A DNA stretch of 64,000 nucleotides from Holophagales bacterium (GTDB taxonomy: Bacteria; Acidobacteriota; Thermoanaerobaculia; Multivoradales; Multivoraceae). Under the pieces are notes generated by a model. The model did no database searches, was not told where the DNA came from, and saw only the letters and a program-made list of their open reading frames with translations. Where the stretch lies: contig VYDI01000028.1 in assembly GCA_009843505.1 (NCBI GenBank), positions 186,001 through 250,000 of the forward strand, read 5' to 3'. The translations under genes and the position numbers were made by a program. Below, in pieces: positions 41,687 through 50,294 of the stretch. Each line of letters opens with the position of its first letter. Position 1 is the first letter of the stretch.

Positions 41687-43872
41687 GCATCGAGCGCCGC
41701 TTCGACGTACCGCTGATCGCCGAGATGGCGCTGCGGGAGAAGCAGATCCAGCAGGTCTATCGGCCGATCATCGCCGTACACAAGTGGTTCGCTCGCCGGC
41801 CCGGAACCTTGTTTCGGGGTCTCCTGCTATCCGAGTTCGCCGACGCGCCTCTGCATGAGTCCTTCTACCGCTCCCACGACTTTCCGGGCCTCCGCGTGGC
41901 CGACCCGTTCATGGGCGGCGGCATCCCGCTGATCGAGGCCAACCGGATCGGCTGCGATGTCGAAGGACTCGACATCAACCCGATGTCCGCCTGGATCGTC
42001 CGCGAGGAGATCGCCTCCATCGATCTCGCGGCCTACCAGGAGGCCGCCGCCTCCCTGAGGGCTGCTCTGGAAGCTCAGGTCGGCCGCTACTACCGCACGG
42101 CATGTCCTCTCTACGGAGACTCCGACGTACCGGTCAAGAGCTTTCTCTGGGTGAAGTCCTTGAAGTGCCAGGGATGTGACCACGCCGTCGATCTGTTCCC
42201 CGGCTTCGTCCTCGCAAGAGACAGGCGCCACCCGACGAACGTCCTCATCTGTCCAGAGTGCGGCGATCTCAACGACGCTGACGATCTGGAGCAACCCGGT
42301 AGCTGCTCGTCCTGCTCGGCTGAGCTGCGCGTCGGCGGACCAGCCGGCCGCGGCCGCTGCGACTGTCCGAAGTGCGGTCATGAGAACACGTACCCCGGCG
42401 CACTCTCCGCTCCGCTATCGCACCGGATGTTCGCGATCGAATACCACAACCCCGAGCGCCGCTCCCACCACAAAGGCAGGTTCTTCAAGAAACCCGACGC
42501 CGCGGACCTGGCCCGCGTCGAAGCTGCCTCCAAGGAGTGGCAGGGACTGACGCCTCGGTACGTGCCGGAAACCGAGATTCCGGCTGGCGACGAGAGCGAC
42601 AGGCTGCACCGCTGGGGCTACTACCGCTATCGGGACATGTCCAACTCGCGCCAACTGCTCGGGCTGGAGTTGAGTTGCAGGCTGATTGCCGATGAACCGG
42701 ACACTCGTATCCAGCGCGCGCTGGCGACCAACCTGTCCGACCTGCTGCGCTACCAGAACATGCTCTGCCGCTACGACACCAAGAGCCTGAAGTCGCTGGA
42801 CGTGTTCTCGGTTCACGGCTTCCCCGTGGGGCTGGTCCAGTGCGAGCCGAACCTGCTCGGGATCCCGAGATCGAACGGTCGCAACGTGGGCTCCGGTGGC
42901 TGGTCGAACATCGTCAGCAAGTACGCTGAAGCGAAGCGATTCTGCGAAGCCCCGTTCGAGGTACGAAAGGCTGGTTCGCGCCGACGGCGGATCCCGATCG
43001 CTGGCGAGCGGATCGGCGGAAAAGCCAACGGGCGGCGACGAGCCGTGCGACTGCGCTGCGCCGACGCCACATCGAGCGACCTTGGGTCGGGCACGCTGGA
43101 TGCGGTACTGACCGACCCGCCCTACTTCGGCAACGTGCAGTACGGCGAGCTCATGGATTACTGCTACGCCTGGTTGCGGCGCCTTGCAGCCGCCGACGAT
43201 GACTGCTTCGAGCACGCCTCGACGCGTTCAAGCCGCGAACTGACGGGCAACGCGACCCAAGCCAGGGGTCTGACCCACTTCGCGGAGGGCTTGGCCGCGG
43301 CGTGGACCAACGCGGCCGGTGCGTTGAAGCCGGGCGCGCCCTTGGCTTTCACCTTTCACCACAATCGCGTCGGGGCTTACTGCGCCATCGGCGTCGCGAT
43401 TCTCGACGCCGGTTTCCTCTGCACGGCCTCGCTTCCATGTCCGGCCGAAATGAGCGGCTCCATACACATCCACGGCACGACCTCATCCATCGTCGACACG
43501 GTGTTCGTGTGTAGATTCGCGAACCTCGAGCGATCGCGCGAACTGTCCGACGCGCCGGAAGACCTATCGGCGCTCATCGGAAAGGAGCGAACCCAACTGC
43601 AGACAGCCGGCTGGAAGGCCACCTACGGCGACACCCGCTGCATGCTCCTCGGCCACCTGACTCGTATCGCGGTTAACGATCTGCACGCCCGATGGAACAA
43701 GTCGCTGCCCACGGAGCAACGGCTGGCCCTGGTCGGCGATGCACTCAACCGGTTCGGAAGCCCGGACGACTTGGCTCGGCGCCTTGCCGATGCCGCACCG
43801 CCGGAAGAGCCCGTCGCCCGCTCAGTCAGTAGCGCCGGCAGCGAGGGAGAGCAGGTTGCCATTCCCTTTTGA
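41683..43872 (+). CDS. DUF1156-like DNA adenine-specific methyltransferase
   Basis: 729-residue predicted N6-adenine methyltransferase. SAM-binding motif I is DPFMGGG (residues 74-80), with HKWFARRP upstream as in DUF1156 proteins; the catalytic motif IV is T-D478-P-P-Y481. Between them lies a zinc-ribbon region with Cys pairs at 162/165, 190/193, 208/211 and 226-231, plausible target-recognition structure. Motif I before motif IV with a long insert resembles the alpha order. It is coupled to the upstream Fic gene by ATGA and its 3' end overlaps the start of the endonuclease gene. Likely function: self-DNA methylation that protects against the partner endonuclease. Confidence 0.87.
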   Translation: MSIERRFDVPLIAEMALREKQIQQVYRPIIAVHKWFARRPGTLFRGLLLSEFADAPLHESFYRSHDFPGLRVADPFMGGGIPLIEANRIGCDVEGLDINPMSAWIVREEIASIDLAAYQEAAASLRAALEAQVGRYYRTACPLYGDSDVPVKSFLWVKSLKCQGCDHAVDLFPGFVLARDRRHPTNVLICPECGDLNDADDLEQPGSCSSCSAELRVGGPAGRGRCDCPKCGHENTYPGALSAPLSHRMFAIEYHNPERRSHHKGRFFKKPDAADLARVEAASKEWQGLTPRYVPETEIPAGDESDRLHRWGYYRYRDMSNSRQLLGLELSCRLIADEPDTRIQRALATNLSDLLRYQNMLCRYDTKSLKSLDVFSVHGFPVGLVQCEPNLLGIPRSNGRNVGSGGWSNIVSKYAEAKRFCEAPFEVRKAGSRRRRIPIAGERIGGKANGRRRAVRLRCADATSSDLGSGTLDAVLTDPPYFGNVQYGELMDYCYAWLRRLAAADDDCFEHASTRSSRELTGNATQARGLTHFAEGLAAAWTNAAGALKPGAPLAFTFHHNRVGAYCAIGVAILDAGFLCTASLPCPAEMSGSIHIHGTTSSIVDTVFVCRFANLERSRELSDAPEDLSALIGKERTQLQTAGWKATYGDTRCMLLGHLTRIAVNDLHARWNKSLPTEQRLALVGDALNRFGSPDDLARRLADAAPPEEPVARSVSSAGSEGEQVAIPF

Positions 43873-44896
43873 GATCCCCTTCGACGAAGTGAGGAATCAC
43901 CTCGATCGCTACGTGGACGCCGTCTTCGGCTCTCTCGAGTCCGAGTTTCTCGTCATGCCGCGAGGCGACGGTTTCGTCGACTTCCCGACGTTCGAGGCGG
44001 GCTACGAGCGACTCAAGCGCGACACGTCCGGCTTTCGGGAAGTGACGCCGGACAAGGTAGCGGACGCCGTCCTCGACCAGCCGATCTCTCTCATTGTTCT
44101 TCGCAGCATGCTGGGCTTCACTCCGCCGGAATGGGCCTACCTCGCCACGCGCTACACCGGCATCGACGTGCCCCAAGGCGCAGCACGGAACTTGGACCGC
44201 AAGATCCGGACCGACCCGGAACGTCCGCTTGTACGAGATGGAGGCGTGACCGAACAGAGAGTGAGGGCGCTGGTCATGGTCGCCTGCGAACACCTTGCTC
44301 GGGGCGCTCCGGCCGTGCCCACTGACCGACTTCATCGCCTCGACAAGGCCGATACGGACGACGGGCTAGCCAGCCTTCGAACGATCGCGACCCTGGGCGC
44401 CCCTTACTCGGTACTCCTCTACGAGCGGTTCCTGGGTCGCCCATTCGCCGGCCACCGGGACTCGGTCAGCGAGATCGTCGGCAACCTCGTCGAGAACGCC
44501 ATCGAGCGCGAACTGGAGCGGGCAGAGATCAGCTACCGGAAGACCAAGCGGGCAGAGCGAATCCCCGGCTTCGACCAGGCGCCCGACTTCATGGTTCCCA
44601 GCGAGCTGAACCCCCAAGTCGTCATCGAGGCCAAGCTCAGCGAAGACGATGGAACGGCGCGAGACAAGATCACTAGGGTCCAGCATCTCGGCGAACTGAG
44701 TCTGCAAGGCCGCCCTCCGGATAGTCCCAGGTTTCAGGTCATCGCCTGCATCGCTGGCCGCGGCTTCGGCATTCGCCGGGAGGACATGAAGAAGCTCATC
44801 ATCGCCGCACGCGGCAAGGTGTTCACGCTTCAGAACATCTCGAATCTCGTCGAGCACACGCGACTACGCACGTTCACGACCTTACCTAAAGCATGA
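43856..44896 (+). CDS. PD-(D/E)xK restriction endonuclease candidate
   Basis: 346-residue protein (from TTG 43856). The nuclease core is near the C-terminus: P243-D244 in QAPDFMVPSE and E258-A-K260 in QVVIEAKLSE, preceded by a conserved helix (NLVENAIERELERAE) and followed by QHLGEL. The N-terminal 180 residues resemble a helical DNA-recognition region (LTPPEWAYLATRYTG-like stretch). The start is uncertain: TTG 43856 has GAGAGCAGG upstream and overlaps the methyltransferase gene by 17 bases; an in-frame ATG at 43790 overlaps it more. Position and motif make it the restriction partner of the methyltransferase. The sequence specificity is unknown. Confidence 0.8.
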   Translation: MPFPFEIPFDEVRNHLDRYVDAVFGSLESEFLVMPRGDGFVDFPTFEAGYERLKRDTSGFREVTPDKVADAVLDQPISLIVLRSMLGFTPPEWAYLATRYTGIDVPQGAARNLDRKIRTDPERPLVRDGGVTEQRVRALVMVACEHLARGAPAVPTDRLHRLDKADTDDGLASLRTIATLGAPYSVLLYERFLGRPFAGHRDSVSEIVGNLVENAIERELERAEISYRKTKRAERIPGFDQAPDFMVPSELNPQVVIEAKLSEDDGTARDKITRVQHLGELSLQGRPPDSPRFQVIACIAGRGFGIRREDMKKLIIAARGKVFTLQNISNLVEHTRLRTFTTLPKA

Positions 44897-44972
44897 ACTC
44901 AAGCCGCTCTCGCGCTTCAGTCCAGCGCCATTCGGAGCTGGCGGGCCTTCAAACGGAAAAAGCGCCCACCGA

Positions 44973-45644
44973 CTACGGCTCAGATGGCCTGGTTCGAGAC
45001 TCCCCCATGAACTCAAGCACTGCTTCGTTGTACTCGGCGATCCCAAGGTCACCGTTCTCAAACCGCGCAAAGATCTCGGGCTTCTCAGCTCGCATCCTCT
45101 CCTCGAGCTCGGCAACCGCCCGGCGAGTGCCAAGAGGCCAGACCTCTAGCTCCCCGGAGAAGCACTTCGAGGTGAACTCATACAGGAGCCGGCGAAGCTC
45201 TTCAATTGTGTTTCCTGTCCCCTCTGCTGACTCGGAATTCCAGGTCTCGCTCACGAGGCGGGCATCCCGATGCCCGCCACTCCGGTAGCCGTGGAAGACA
45301 CCGTCCCTAATCTTCCTCAGTCCAGAAGCGTAGCTGCCGTCGATTCGGTGCACGAACTCCTCCAAGTCTGGGTCGCGGAGGCCCGGCCGAATCGTGACCA
45401 GTTCCTGATAGTTGGTCAGCGCCTGGTACAGGAGAGCCACGGAGATCGAGATGACTGCATTGTTATGCGTCGTCGCCTGGTGAGCCCCCTTCTTCACACC
45501 CAAGAAGCCTAAGTCGCCTGAACAGCGCGTGACATCAATCACCGAATTCCGCCAGAACGAATCCGCACGAGCCAAGTTGGACCGCATCGTCTGGAACACA
45601 GCGAGAGCTTTCATGCTCGACATGAGGTCCGCCTGATCACTCAC
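44973..45644 (-). CDS. HEPN-like protein, candidate RNase (second gene of pair)
   Basis: 223-residue all-helical-looking protein, family not recognised with certainty. It has the HEPN ribonuclease motif R-x4-H as R113-D-G-V-F-H118, in a helix context KIRDGVFHGYR after a predicted amphipathic helix (VALLYQALTNYQEL). Base composition is lower in GC than its neighbours. ATG 45644 overlaps the TGA of the upstream gene (ATGA), so the two are translated together. It converges with the Fic-methyltransferase-endonuclease operon, with 76 bases between the stops. The HEPN assignment is inferred from motif and helix pattern. Confidence 0.6.
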   Translation of the reverse strand: MSDQADLMSSMKALAVFQTMRSNLARADSFWRNSVIDVTRCSGDLGFLGVKKGAHQATTHNNAVISISVALLYQALTNYQELVTIRPGLRDPDLEEFVHRIDGSYASGLRKIRDGVFHGYRSGGHRDARLVSETWNSESAEGTGNTIEELRRLLYEFTSKCFSGELEVWPLGTRRAVAELEERMRAEKPEIFARFENGDLGIAEYNEAVLEFMGESRTRPSEP

Positions 45645-46198
45645 AGGCTTACTCCCAGCCGCGGGCCGAGTCGTCCGAGGTATGCCTCGTGGGCAAGCGC
45701 AGCGTCCAACATGGTTGCTTCCAAGTCCCCTTGGCTGGAGTCCAGAATCCGTTTCTGGACATCAAGATTGTCGGCCCGAGGATGCAAGATCGTGTCTCGC
45801 AGCCCGCCGATGTCGGAGAAAAAGGCCTCACGGTCAAGGCAGTACGTCTCGAACTCATCATCCTGGAAACCTGCGTCACGCTTAGAGTTGAACGTGTATC
45901 GCCTCCTCAGGTTCAACACAAGCACGAGGGCGATCTGCAACGGCCCAAAGTGGTAGCACGCCACTTCCCCCGGTGCATCCAACAACATCTTTGTCTCGAA
46001 GCCCCCCATCTCCCTAGCCGCTTCCTGTTGTACCTGGAGGATGTTCGACTCGTCCTGGACGCTCTCGATCTCGAGTTGGTCCATGGTTCCGTGCATCTTT
46101 TTCATCCGGTCTGCGAACAGCCACAGGGCGGCTCGAAGTAGATGGGACTGGCCTAGCAGGTGCCGATACTCTGCTATGCGGCTGCGCGAGGAAACCAC
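45641..46198 (-). CDS. HEPN-like protein, candidate RNase (first gene of pair)
   Basis: 185-residue protein, function unknown. It shows the same type of motif as its partner, R134-D-T-I-L-H139 in GGLRDTILHPR, after a hydrophobic helix (LQIALVLVLNLRRRY). The start chosen is GTG 46198, with AGAGGG six bases upstream; an in-frame TTG at 46213 overlaps the stop of the preceding thiamine-diphosphate enzyme gene. It lies 11 bases downstream of that gene on the same strand and is coupled to the next HEPN-like gene. Codon use is less GC-rich than the flanking genes, which suggests acquisition by transfer. Confidence 0.55.
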   Translation of the reverse strand: MVSSRSRIAEYRHLLGQSHLLRAALWLFADRMKKMHGTMDQLEIESVQDESNILQVQQEAAREMGGFETKMLLDAPGEVACYHFGPLQIALVLVLNLRRRYTFNSKRDAGFQDDEFETYCLDREAFFSDIGGLRDTILHPRADNLDVQKRILDSSQGDLEATMLDAALAHEAYLGRLGPRLGVSL

Positions 46199-46209
46199 TG
46201 AAGTCCCTC

Positions 46210-47850
46210 TCAATAGCTGGAGATGCCGATCTCCTTCTCGGTGATGAACTCGAGCAGGGCAGGGGTGCCCGACTCGGTCGCCGCGATGCCGCGGCGGATC
46301 GCGGGCACGATCTCCGCCGGGTCGGTGACCCGTTCGCCGTAGCCGCCGAAGGCCTTCGCCATGTCGGCGTAGTGACCGGAGATGTCCGTGCTGCGGTACT
46401 TCTCGGTTGCCACCTGCATGATCGGTAGCTCGATCGCCATCGAGAAGTTGTTGAAGAGGATCGAGAGGATCGGCAGGCGTTCGCGGACCGCAGTCTCGAA
46501 GTCCATGCCGGTGAAGCCGATGGCGGCGTCGCCCCAGACGTTGATGCAGAGCTTGTCGGGCTGGGCGAGCTTGGCGCCCATCGCCAGGCCGAGGCCGTAG
46601 CCGAGTTGGGTCGTCTTGCCCCAGCCGATGTAGGAGAGCGGCGTCGTGCTGCGCCAGAACGGTGAGATCTGGTCGCGCGGCGAGCCGGCGTCGTGGGTGA
46701 TGATCACGTTGTCGCGGTCGACCGTGTGCATCAGGTCCCAGAGCACGCGGTAGGGCGAGAGCGGCGTCCCGTCGGACTCGAGCTTCGGCATCCACTCGTC
46801 GAGCCAGCCGGAGCGGATCCGTTCGATCTCCGCCGGCACGGACTCGGCCCGCGAGGCCGCGTGCGGCAACGACTGCCCTTCCAGCTCGGCGATCAGGGCG
46901 GCCAGCGTCAGCTTCGCGTCACCCGCCACGACGCATTCCGAGGCGACGTTCTTGTTCAAGTCGACCGGGTCAAGGGTCGCGTGCAGGTACTTCGCCTGCG
47001 GGTACTTGCCGAAGTAGATGCCGAACGCGGTGGTCGTGAAGCTGCAGCCGATGCCGAAGATCACGTCGGCGGCACCCAGGAACTCGTGGACCGTCTTCGG
47101 CACCGCGCGGCCGCCCGAGCCGAGCGACAGGGGATGGTCCTCGTTGAAGGCGCTCTTGCCGCCAAGACTCGTCGTCACCGGCGCGTTGAGCAGCTCCGCC
47201 AGGCGCCGCAGTTCGTCCCAGGCCTCCGCGTAGTGGACACCCTGGCCCGCGTAGATCACCGGCCGCTCGGCCCCCGCCAGCACCTCCGCGGCCTGGCTCA
47301 CCAGGCCCGGATCGGGGCCGACGCGTACCGTTCCGCTCGGGCGGGGTCCCAGATCGTCCGGCACGTCTTCACCGAAGACGTCCGCCGGCACCTCGACCAT
47401 CACCGGACCCGGCCGGCCGGAACGGAGTTGGGTGAAGGCGCGTCGCATCACTTCCGGCAACGCCTTGCCCATCGAGAGCGGTTCGCACCATTTCGTCACA
47501 TGCTGGAAGTTCGCCACGGCGTTGAAGTTCGGCGCGACGTGCATCGTCCGCCGGCTGTATCCCATCGGCATGACCAGGATGGGCGCCGACTCGCCGTAGG
47601 CCTGCGCCACGCCGCCGAAGGCGTTCTCGGTTCCGGGCCCGCTCTGCATCGTGAAGACGCCGAGCTGCTTACCCGAGCTCAGCCGGCTGACCGCGTCGGC
47701 CATGTGCAGGCCGATCCGCTCCTGGCGGACGATCACGGTGCGGATATCGGCCACCGCCGCGGCCTCGATGATCGGATTGACCGGGTAGGCGACGATGAAC
47801 TCGACGCCCTCCCGCTTGAGGTACTCGGCTACGCCCTGGGCTACCTTCAC
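46210..47850 (-). CDS. Thiamine-diphosphate-dependent enzyme (acetolactate synthase-like)
   Basis: 546-residue ThDP enzyme with three domains: N-terminal pyrimidine-binding (catalytic Glu in VRQERIGLHMADA), a central Rossmann-like domain (ERPVIYAGQGVHY), and a C-terminal diphosphate-binding domain with GDAAIGFTGMDFETA ... FNN. It resembles the IlvB/oxalyl-CoA decarboxylase group. Nothing proves acetolactate synthase activity, and no small regulatory subunit gene is near. The start is GTG 47850 with CAGGAG upstream. It is divergent from the alpha/beta hydrolase gene (88 bases) and continues into the HEPN-like gene pair. Confidence 0.88.
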   Translation of the reverse strand: MKVAQGVAEYLKREGVEFIVAYPVNPIIEAAAVADIRTVIVRQERIGLHMADAVSRLSSGKQLGVFTMQSGPGTENAFGGVAQAYGESAPILVMPMGYSRRTMHVAPNFNAVANFQHVTKWCEPLSMGKALPEVMRRAFTQLRSGRPGPVMVEVPADVFGEDVPDDLGPRPSGTVRVGPDPGLVSQAAEVLAGAERPVIYAGQGVHYAEAWDELRRLAELLNAPVTTSLGGKSAFNEDHPLSLGSGGRAVPKTVHEFLGAADVIFGIGCSFTTTAFGIYFGKYPQAKYLHATLDPVDLNKNVASECVVAGDAKLTLAALIAELEGQSLPHAASRAESVPAEIERIRSGWLDEWMPKLESDGTPLSPYRVLWDLMHTVDRDNVIITHDAGSPRDQISPFWRSTTPLSYIGWGKTTQLGYGLGLAMGAKLAQPDKLCINVWGDAAIGFTGMDFETAVRERLPILSILFNNFSMAIELPIMQVATEKYRSTDISGHYADMAKAFGGYGERVTDPAEIVPAIRRGIAATESGTPALLEFITEKEIGISSY

Positions 47851-47937
47851 GCTGGAACTCCTGAGATTCTGGGTGGGGTGAGGGGCGGCTACGATACCCG
47901 GAACCGGGAACGTCCCAGAAGCTGGAGGACCCAAGAG

Positions 47938-49335
47938 ATGGAAGACACCGCGAAGAGGATCAGCCAGATGACGATCACCGCGGTCCTGCTCGCGCTCGGC
48001 GCGGCCTTCGCGATCGCCCCGAACGCGCCAACCCTGTCCGGGCCCATCACGGGCGGGGAACGCGGCACGCCGTTTGCCGCGGTCAACGTGGCGGATCGCG
48101 GCTACCTGACCGAGGAGTACTTCCTCGAAGGCGAGGCGACCGCGTACGAACTCGCCTCTGGCAGTCAGGGCGCGAACGGCCGGTGGAACACCCGGGCGAC
48201 CGCCGACAAGGCCGACTTCAAGACACGCCTGCTGGTGGTTCGGCCGCAAGACGCGTCGGCGTTCAACGGCACGGTCATCGTCTTCTGGCTGAACGTCACC
48301 GCCGGCTTCGAACTGGGTTCCGCCAGCGACGAGGCGCTGCGCGGCTACGCCTGGGTGGGCGTATCCGCACAGAAGGTCGGTGTCCACGGCTTTCCCCAGA
48401 ATCCCGGCGGACTCAAGGCGTGGGACCCGCAACGCTACGGCTCCCTCGAGCACCCCGGGGACGCCTGGTCCTACGACATCTTCACGCAGGTAGCGAGAGC
48501 CATCGGTCCGGAGCGCGACCGGCAAGGCCTGGACCCGATGGGCGGCCTCGAGGTGGAGCGCCTGATCGCGGCCGGCGCCTCCCAGTCCGCCGCGCGGTTA
48601 CGCACGTACATCAACGGCGTCCACCCGCTGACCGAGATGTTCGATGGCTACCTGCCCTTCATCGACTTCGGCGGTGTCGTGCCGTTCGCGTCCGAGCGCG
48701 GCGGCGGACCCCGGGGACGCAGTCTCGCGTCGGTCCGATCGGACCTGGACGTCCCGGTCATCGTCGTCAACTCGGAGACCGAGCTGACCAGCTACTACTC
48801 CGTGCGCGAGCCGGACTCGGCCCGCTTCCGACTCTGGGAGGTGGCGGGGACGTCGCACGTGTCCGCGACGAGACCAAAGGAACGCACCGTCGAGGGATCC
48901 AACTGGCTGTCCTACTCCCCCGTGTACCAGGCCGCGATCCGGCACCTGCACAACTGGCTCAGGGACGGCGTCGAACCACCGAGCATGCCGCGCGTCGAGA
49001 TGAAGGCCGGCGACCCCAATCCCGAGGTCGTCCGGGACGAGCACGGCAACGCCATGGGCGGCATTCGCCTGCCGGAGCTCGAGGCGCCGACCGCCTCGCA
49101 CAGCGGATTCGGCACGCAGAGGGAGGGGACGCGGTTCGGCTTCCTGTACGGCACGGCGACCGATTTCGACAGCGAACAGCTAGCGGCCCTGTACCCGGAC
49201 AGCAAGCACTATCTCGAGGCCTGGAACGCGGCTCTGGACCGGCTGATCGAGCAGGGCATGGTCCTGCCCGAGGACGCGCCGGCGATGCGGCAGCGGACCG
49301 CGGCCTGGGCGGCGCGGCTGGATCAGAGGCCGTAG
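47938..49335 (+). CDS. Secreted alpha/beta-hydrolase domain protein
   Basis: 465-residue protein of the alpha/beta-hydrolase-10 type, probably exported: MTITAVLLALGAAFAIAPNAPTLSG gives a signal after a short basic start. The likely nucleophile is the first serine of GASQSAARL; a late histidine in VAGTSHVSATR could complete the triad. Substrate unknown, probably an ester. The start is ATG 47938, with GGAGG upstream. The 3' end overlaps the convergent epimerase gene by 13 bases. Confidence 0.8.
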   Translation: MEDTAKRISQMTITAVLLALGAAFAIAPNAPTLSGPITGGERGTPFAAVNVADRGYLTEEYFLEGEATAYELASGSQGANGRWNTRATADKADFKTRLLVVRPQDASAFNGTVIVFWLNVTAGFELGSASDEALRGYAWVGVSAQKVGVHGFPQNPGGLKAWDPQRYGSLEHPGDAWSYDIFTQVARAIGPERDRQGLDPMGGLEVERLIAAGASQSAARLRTYINGVHPLTEMFDGYLPFIDFGGVVPFASERGGGPRGRSLASVRSDLDVPVIVVNSETELTSYYSVREPDSARFRLWEVAGTSHVSATRPKERTVEGSNWLSYSPVYQAAIRHLHNWLRDGVEPPSMPRVEMKAGDPNPEVVRDEHGNAMGGIRLPELEAPTASHSGFGTQREGTRFGFLYGTATDFDSEQLAALYPDSKHYLEAWNAALDRLIEQGMVLPEDAPAMRQRTAAWAARLDQRP

Positions 49336-50294
49336 TAGCCGCGGTACCAATCGACGAAGCGGGGGATGCCGACGGCGATCGCGGTCGTCGGCTCGTAGCC
49401 GAGGTACTCCCTGGCGCGCGTCAGGTCGGCTGACGTCCGCACGACGTCGCCCGGCTGCATCGGCAGGAACTCCTTGTCGGCCTCGCGACCGCAACTGCGT
49501 TCGATCTGCCGGATGAACTCCATCAGTTCCTCGGTGCGGCCGGCGGCGAGGTTGCAGACGAGGTCCTCGTGGTTGCGGTCGATCGCCGAGACGACGCCGG
49601 CGACGATGTCGTCGATGTAGGTGAAGTCCCGGTGCATCCGGCCGTGCCCGAAGACGTTGATCGGCTCGCCGCGGAGCAGGGCGCCGGTGAAGAGAAACAG
49701 CGCCATGTCCGGCCGGCCCCAGGGGCCGTAAACGGTGAAGAACCGCAGGCCCGTGACGCGCATGCCGTAGAGGTGGTGGTACACGGACGCCATCAGCTCG
49801 TTCATCTTCTTCGTCGCGCCGTAGAGCGAGCACTGGGAAGACGTGCTGTCCGTTTCGCTCAGCCGATCGTCCGTGCTGTTGCCGTAGACCGAGCTGCTCG
49901 AGGCGTAGATCAGGCCGCCGACCTCGTGGTCGCGGCACAGTTCGAGGACGTAGGTGAAGGCCTGCACGTTGTCGCGCACGAACTGGTTCGGATGGTCGAT
50001 CGAGTGCCGCACACCGGCCTGGGCCGCGAGGTGGCACACCCTGGTCTCCGTGCCGGAGACGCCGCGGACGAGGTCGTCGAAGGCGTCCTGCAGGGCCTCC
50101 CGGTCGCCGACGTCGGCACGCACCAGGCGGAAGTTGGGTTGCTCCTCGAGGATCGCGTTGCGCCGCTCCTTGAGCTGGGGGTCGTAGTACGGGTTGAAGT
50201 TGTCGTAGCCGATCACCTCGTCGCCGCGCTCAAGCAGGGCCCTGGCCACGTGGAAGCCGATGAATCCGGCGCTGCCGGTCAGCAGGACCTTCAC
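49323..50294 (-). CDS. NAD-dependent sugar epimerase, UDP-glucuronate 4-epimerase-like
   Basis: 323-residue extended short-chain dehydrogenase. NAD motif G7-SAG-FIG13, ASSSSVYGN, and catalytic Y158-GAT-K162. The stretch GYDNFNPYYDPQLKERR is characteristic of UDP-glucuronate 4-epimerases, and FFTVYGPWGRPDMALFLFT supports it. It probably makes UDP-galacturonate for surface polysaccharide. Its ATG overlaps the stop of the upstream giant GlmS-like gene (ATGA), so both are probably used for nucleotide-sugar supply. Confidence 0.9.
   Translation of the reverse strand: MKVLLTGSAGFIGFHVARALLERGDEVIGYDNFNPYYDPQLKERRNAILEEQPNFRLVRADVGDREALQDAFDDLVRGVSGTETRVCHLAAQAGVRHSIDHPNQFVRDNVQAFTYVLELCRDHEVGGLIYASSSSVYGNSTDDRLSETDSTSSQCSLYGATKKMNELMASVYHHLYGMRVTGLRFFTVYGPWGRPDMALFLFTGALLRGEPINVFGHGRMHRDFTYIDDIVAGVVSAIDRNHEDLVCNLAAGRTEELMEFIRQIERSCGREADKEFLPMQPGDVVRTSADLTRAREYLGYEPTTAIAVGIPRFVDWYRGYYGL

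Noticed and set aside
46210-47850. Genuine acetolactate synthase IlvB
   Set aside because: ThDP motifs are clear but no ilvN or ilvC gene is adjacent, and the sequence also fits other ThDP decarboxylases, so no symbol was given.
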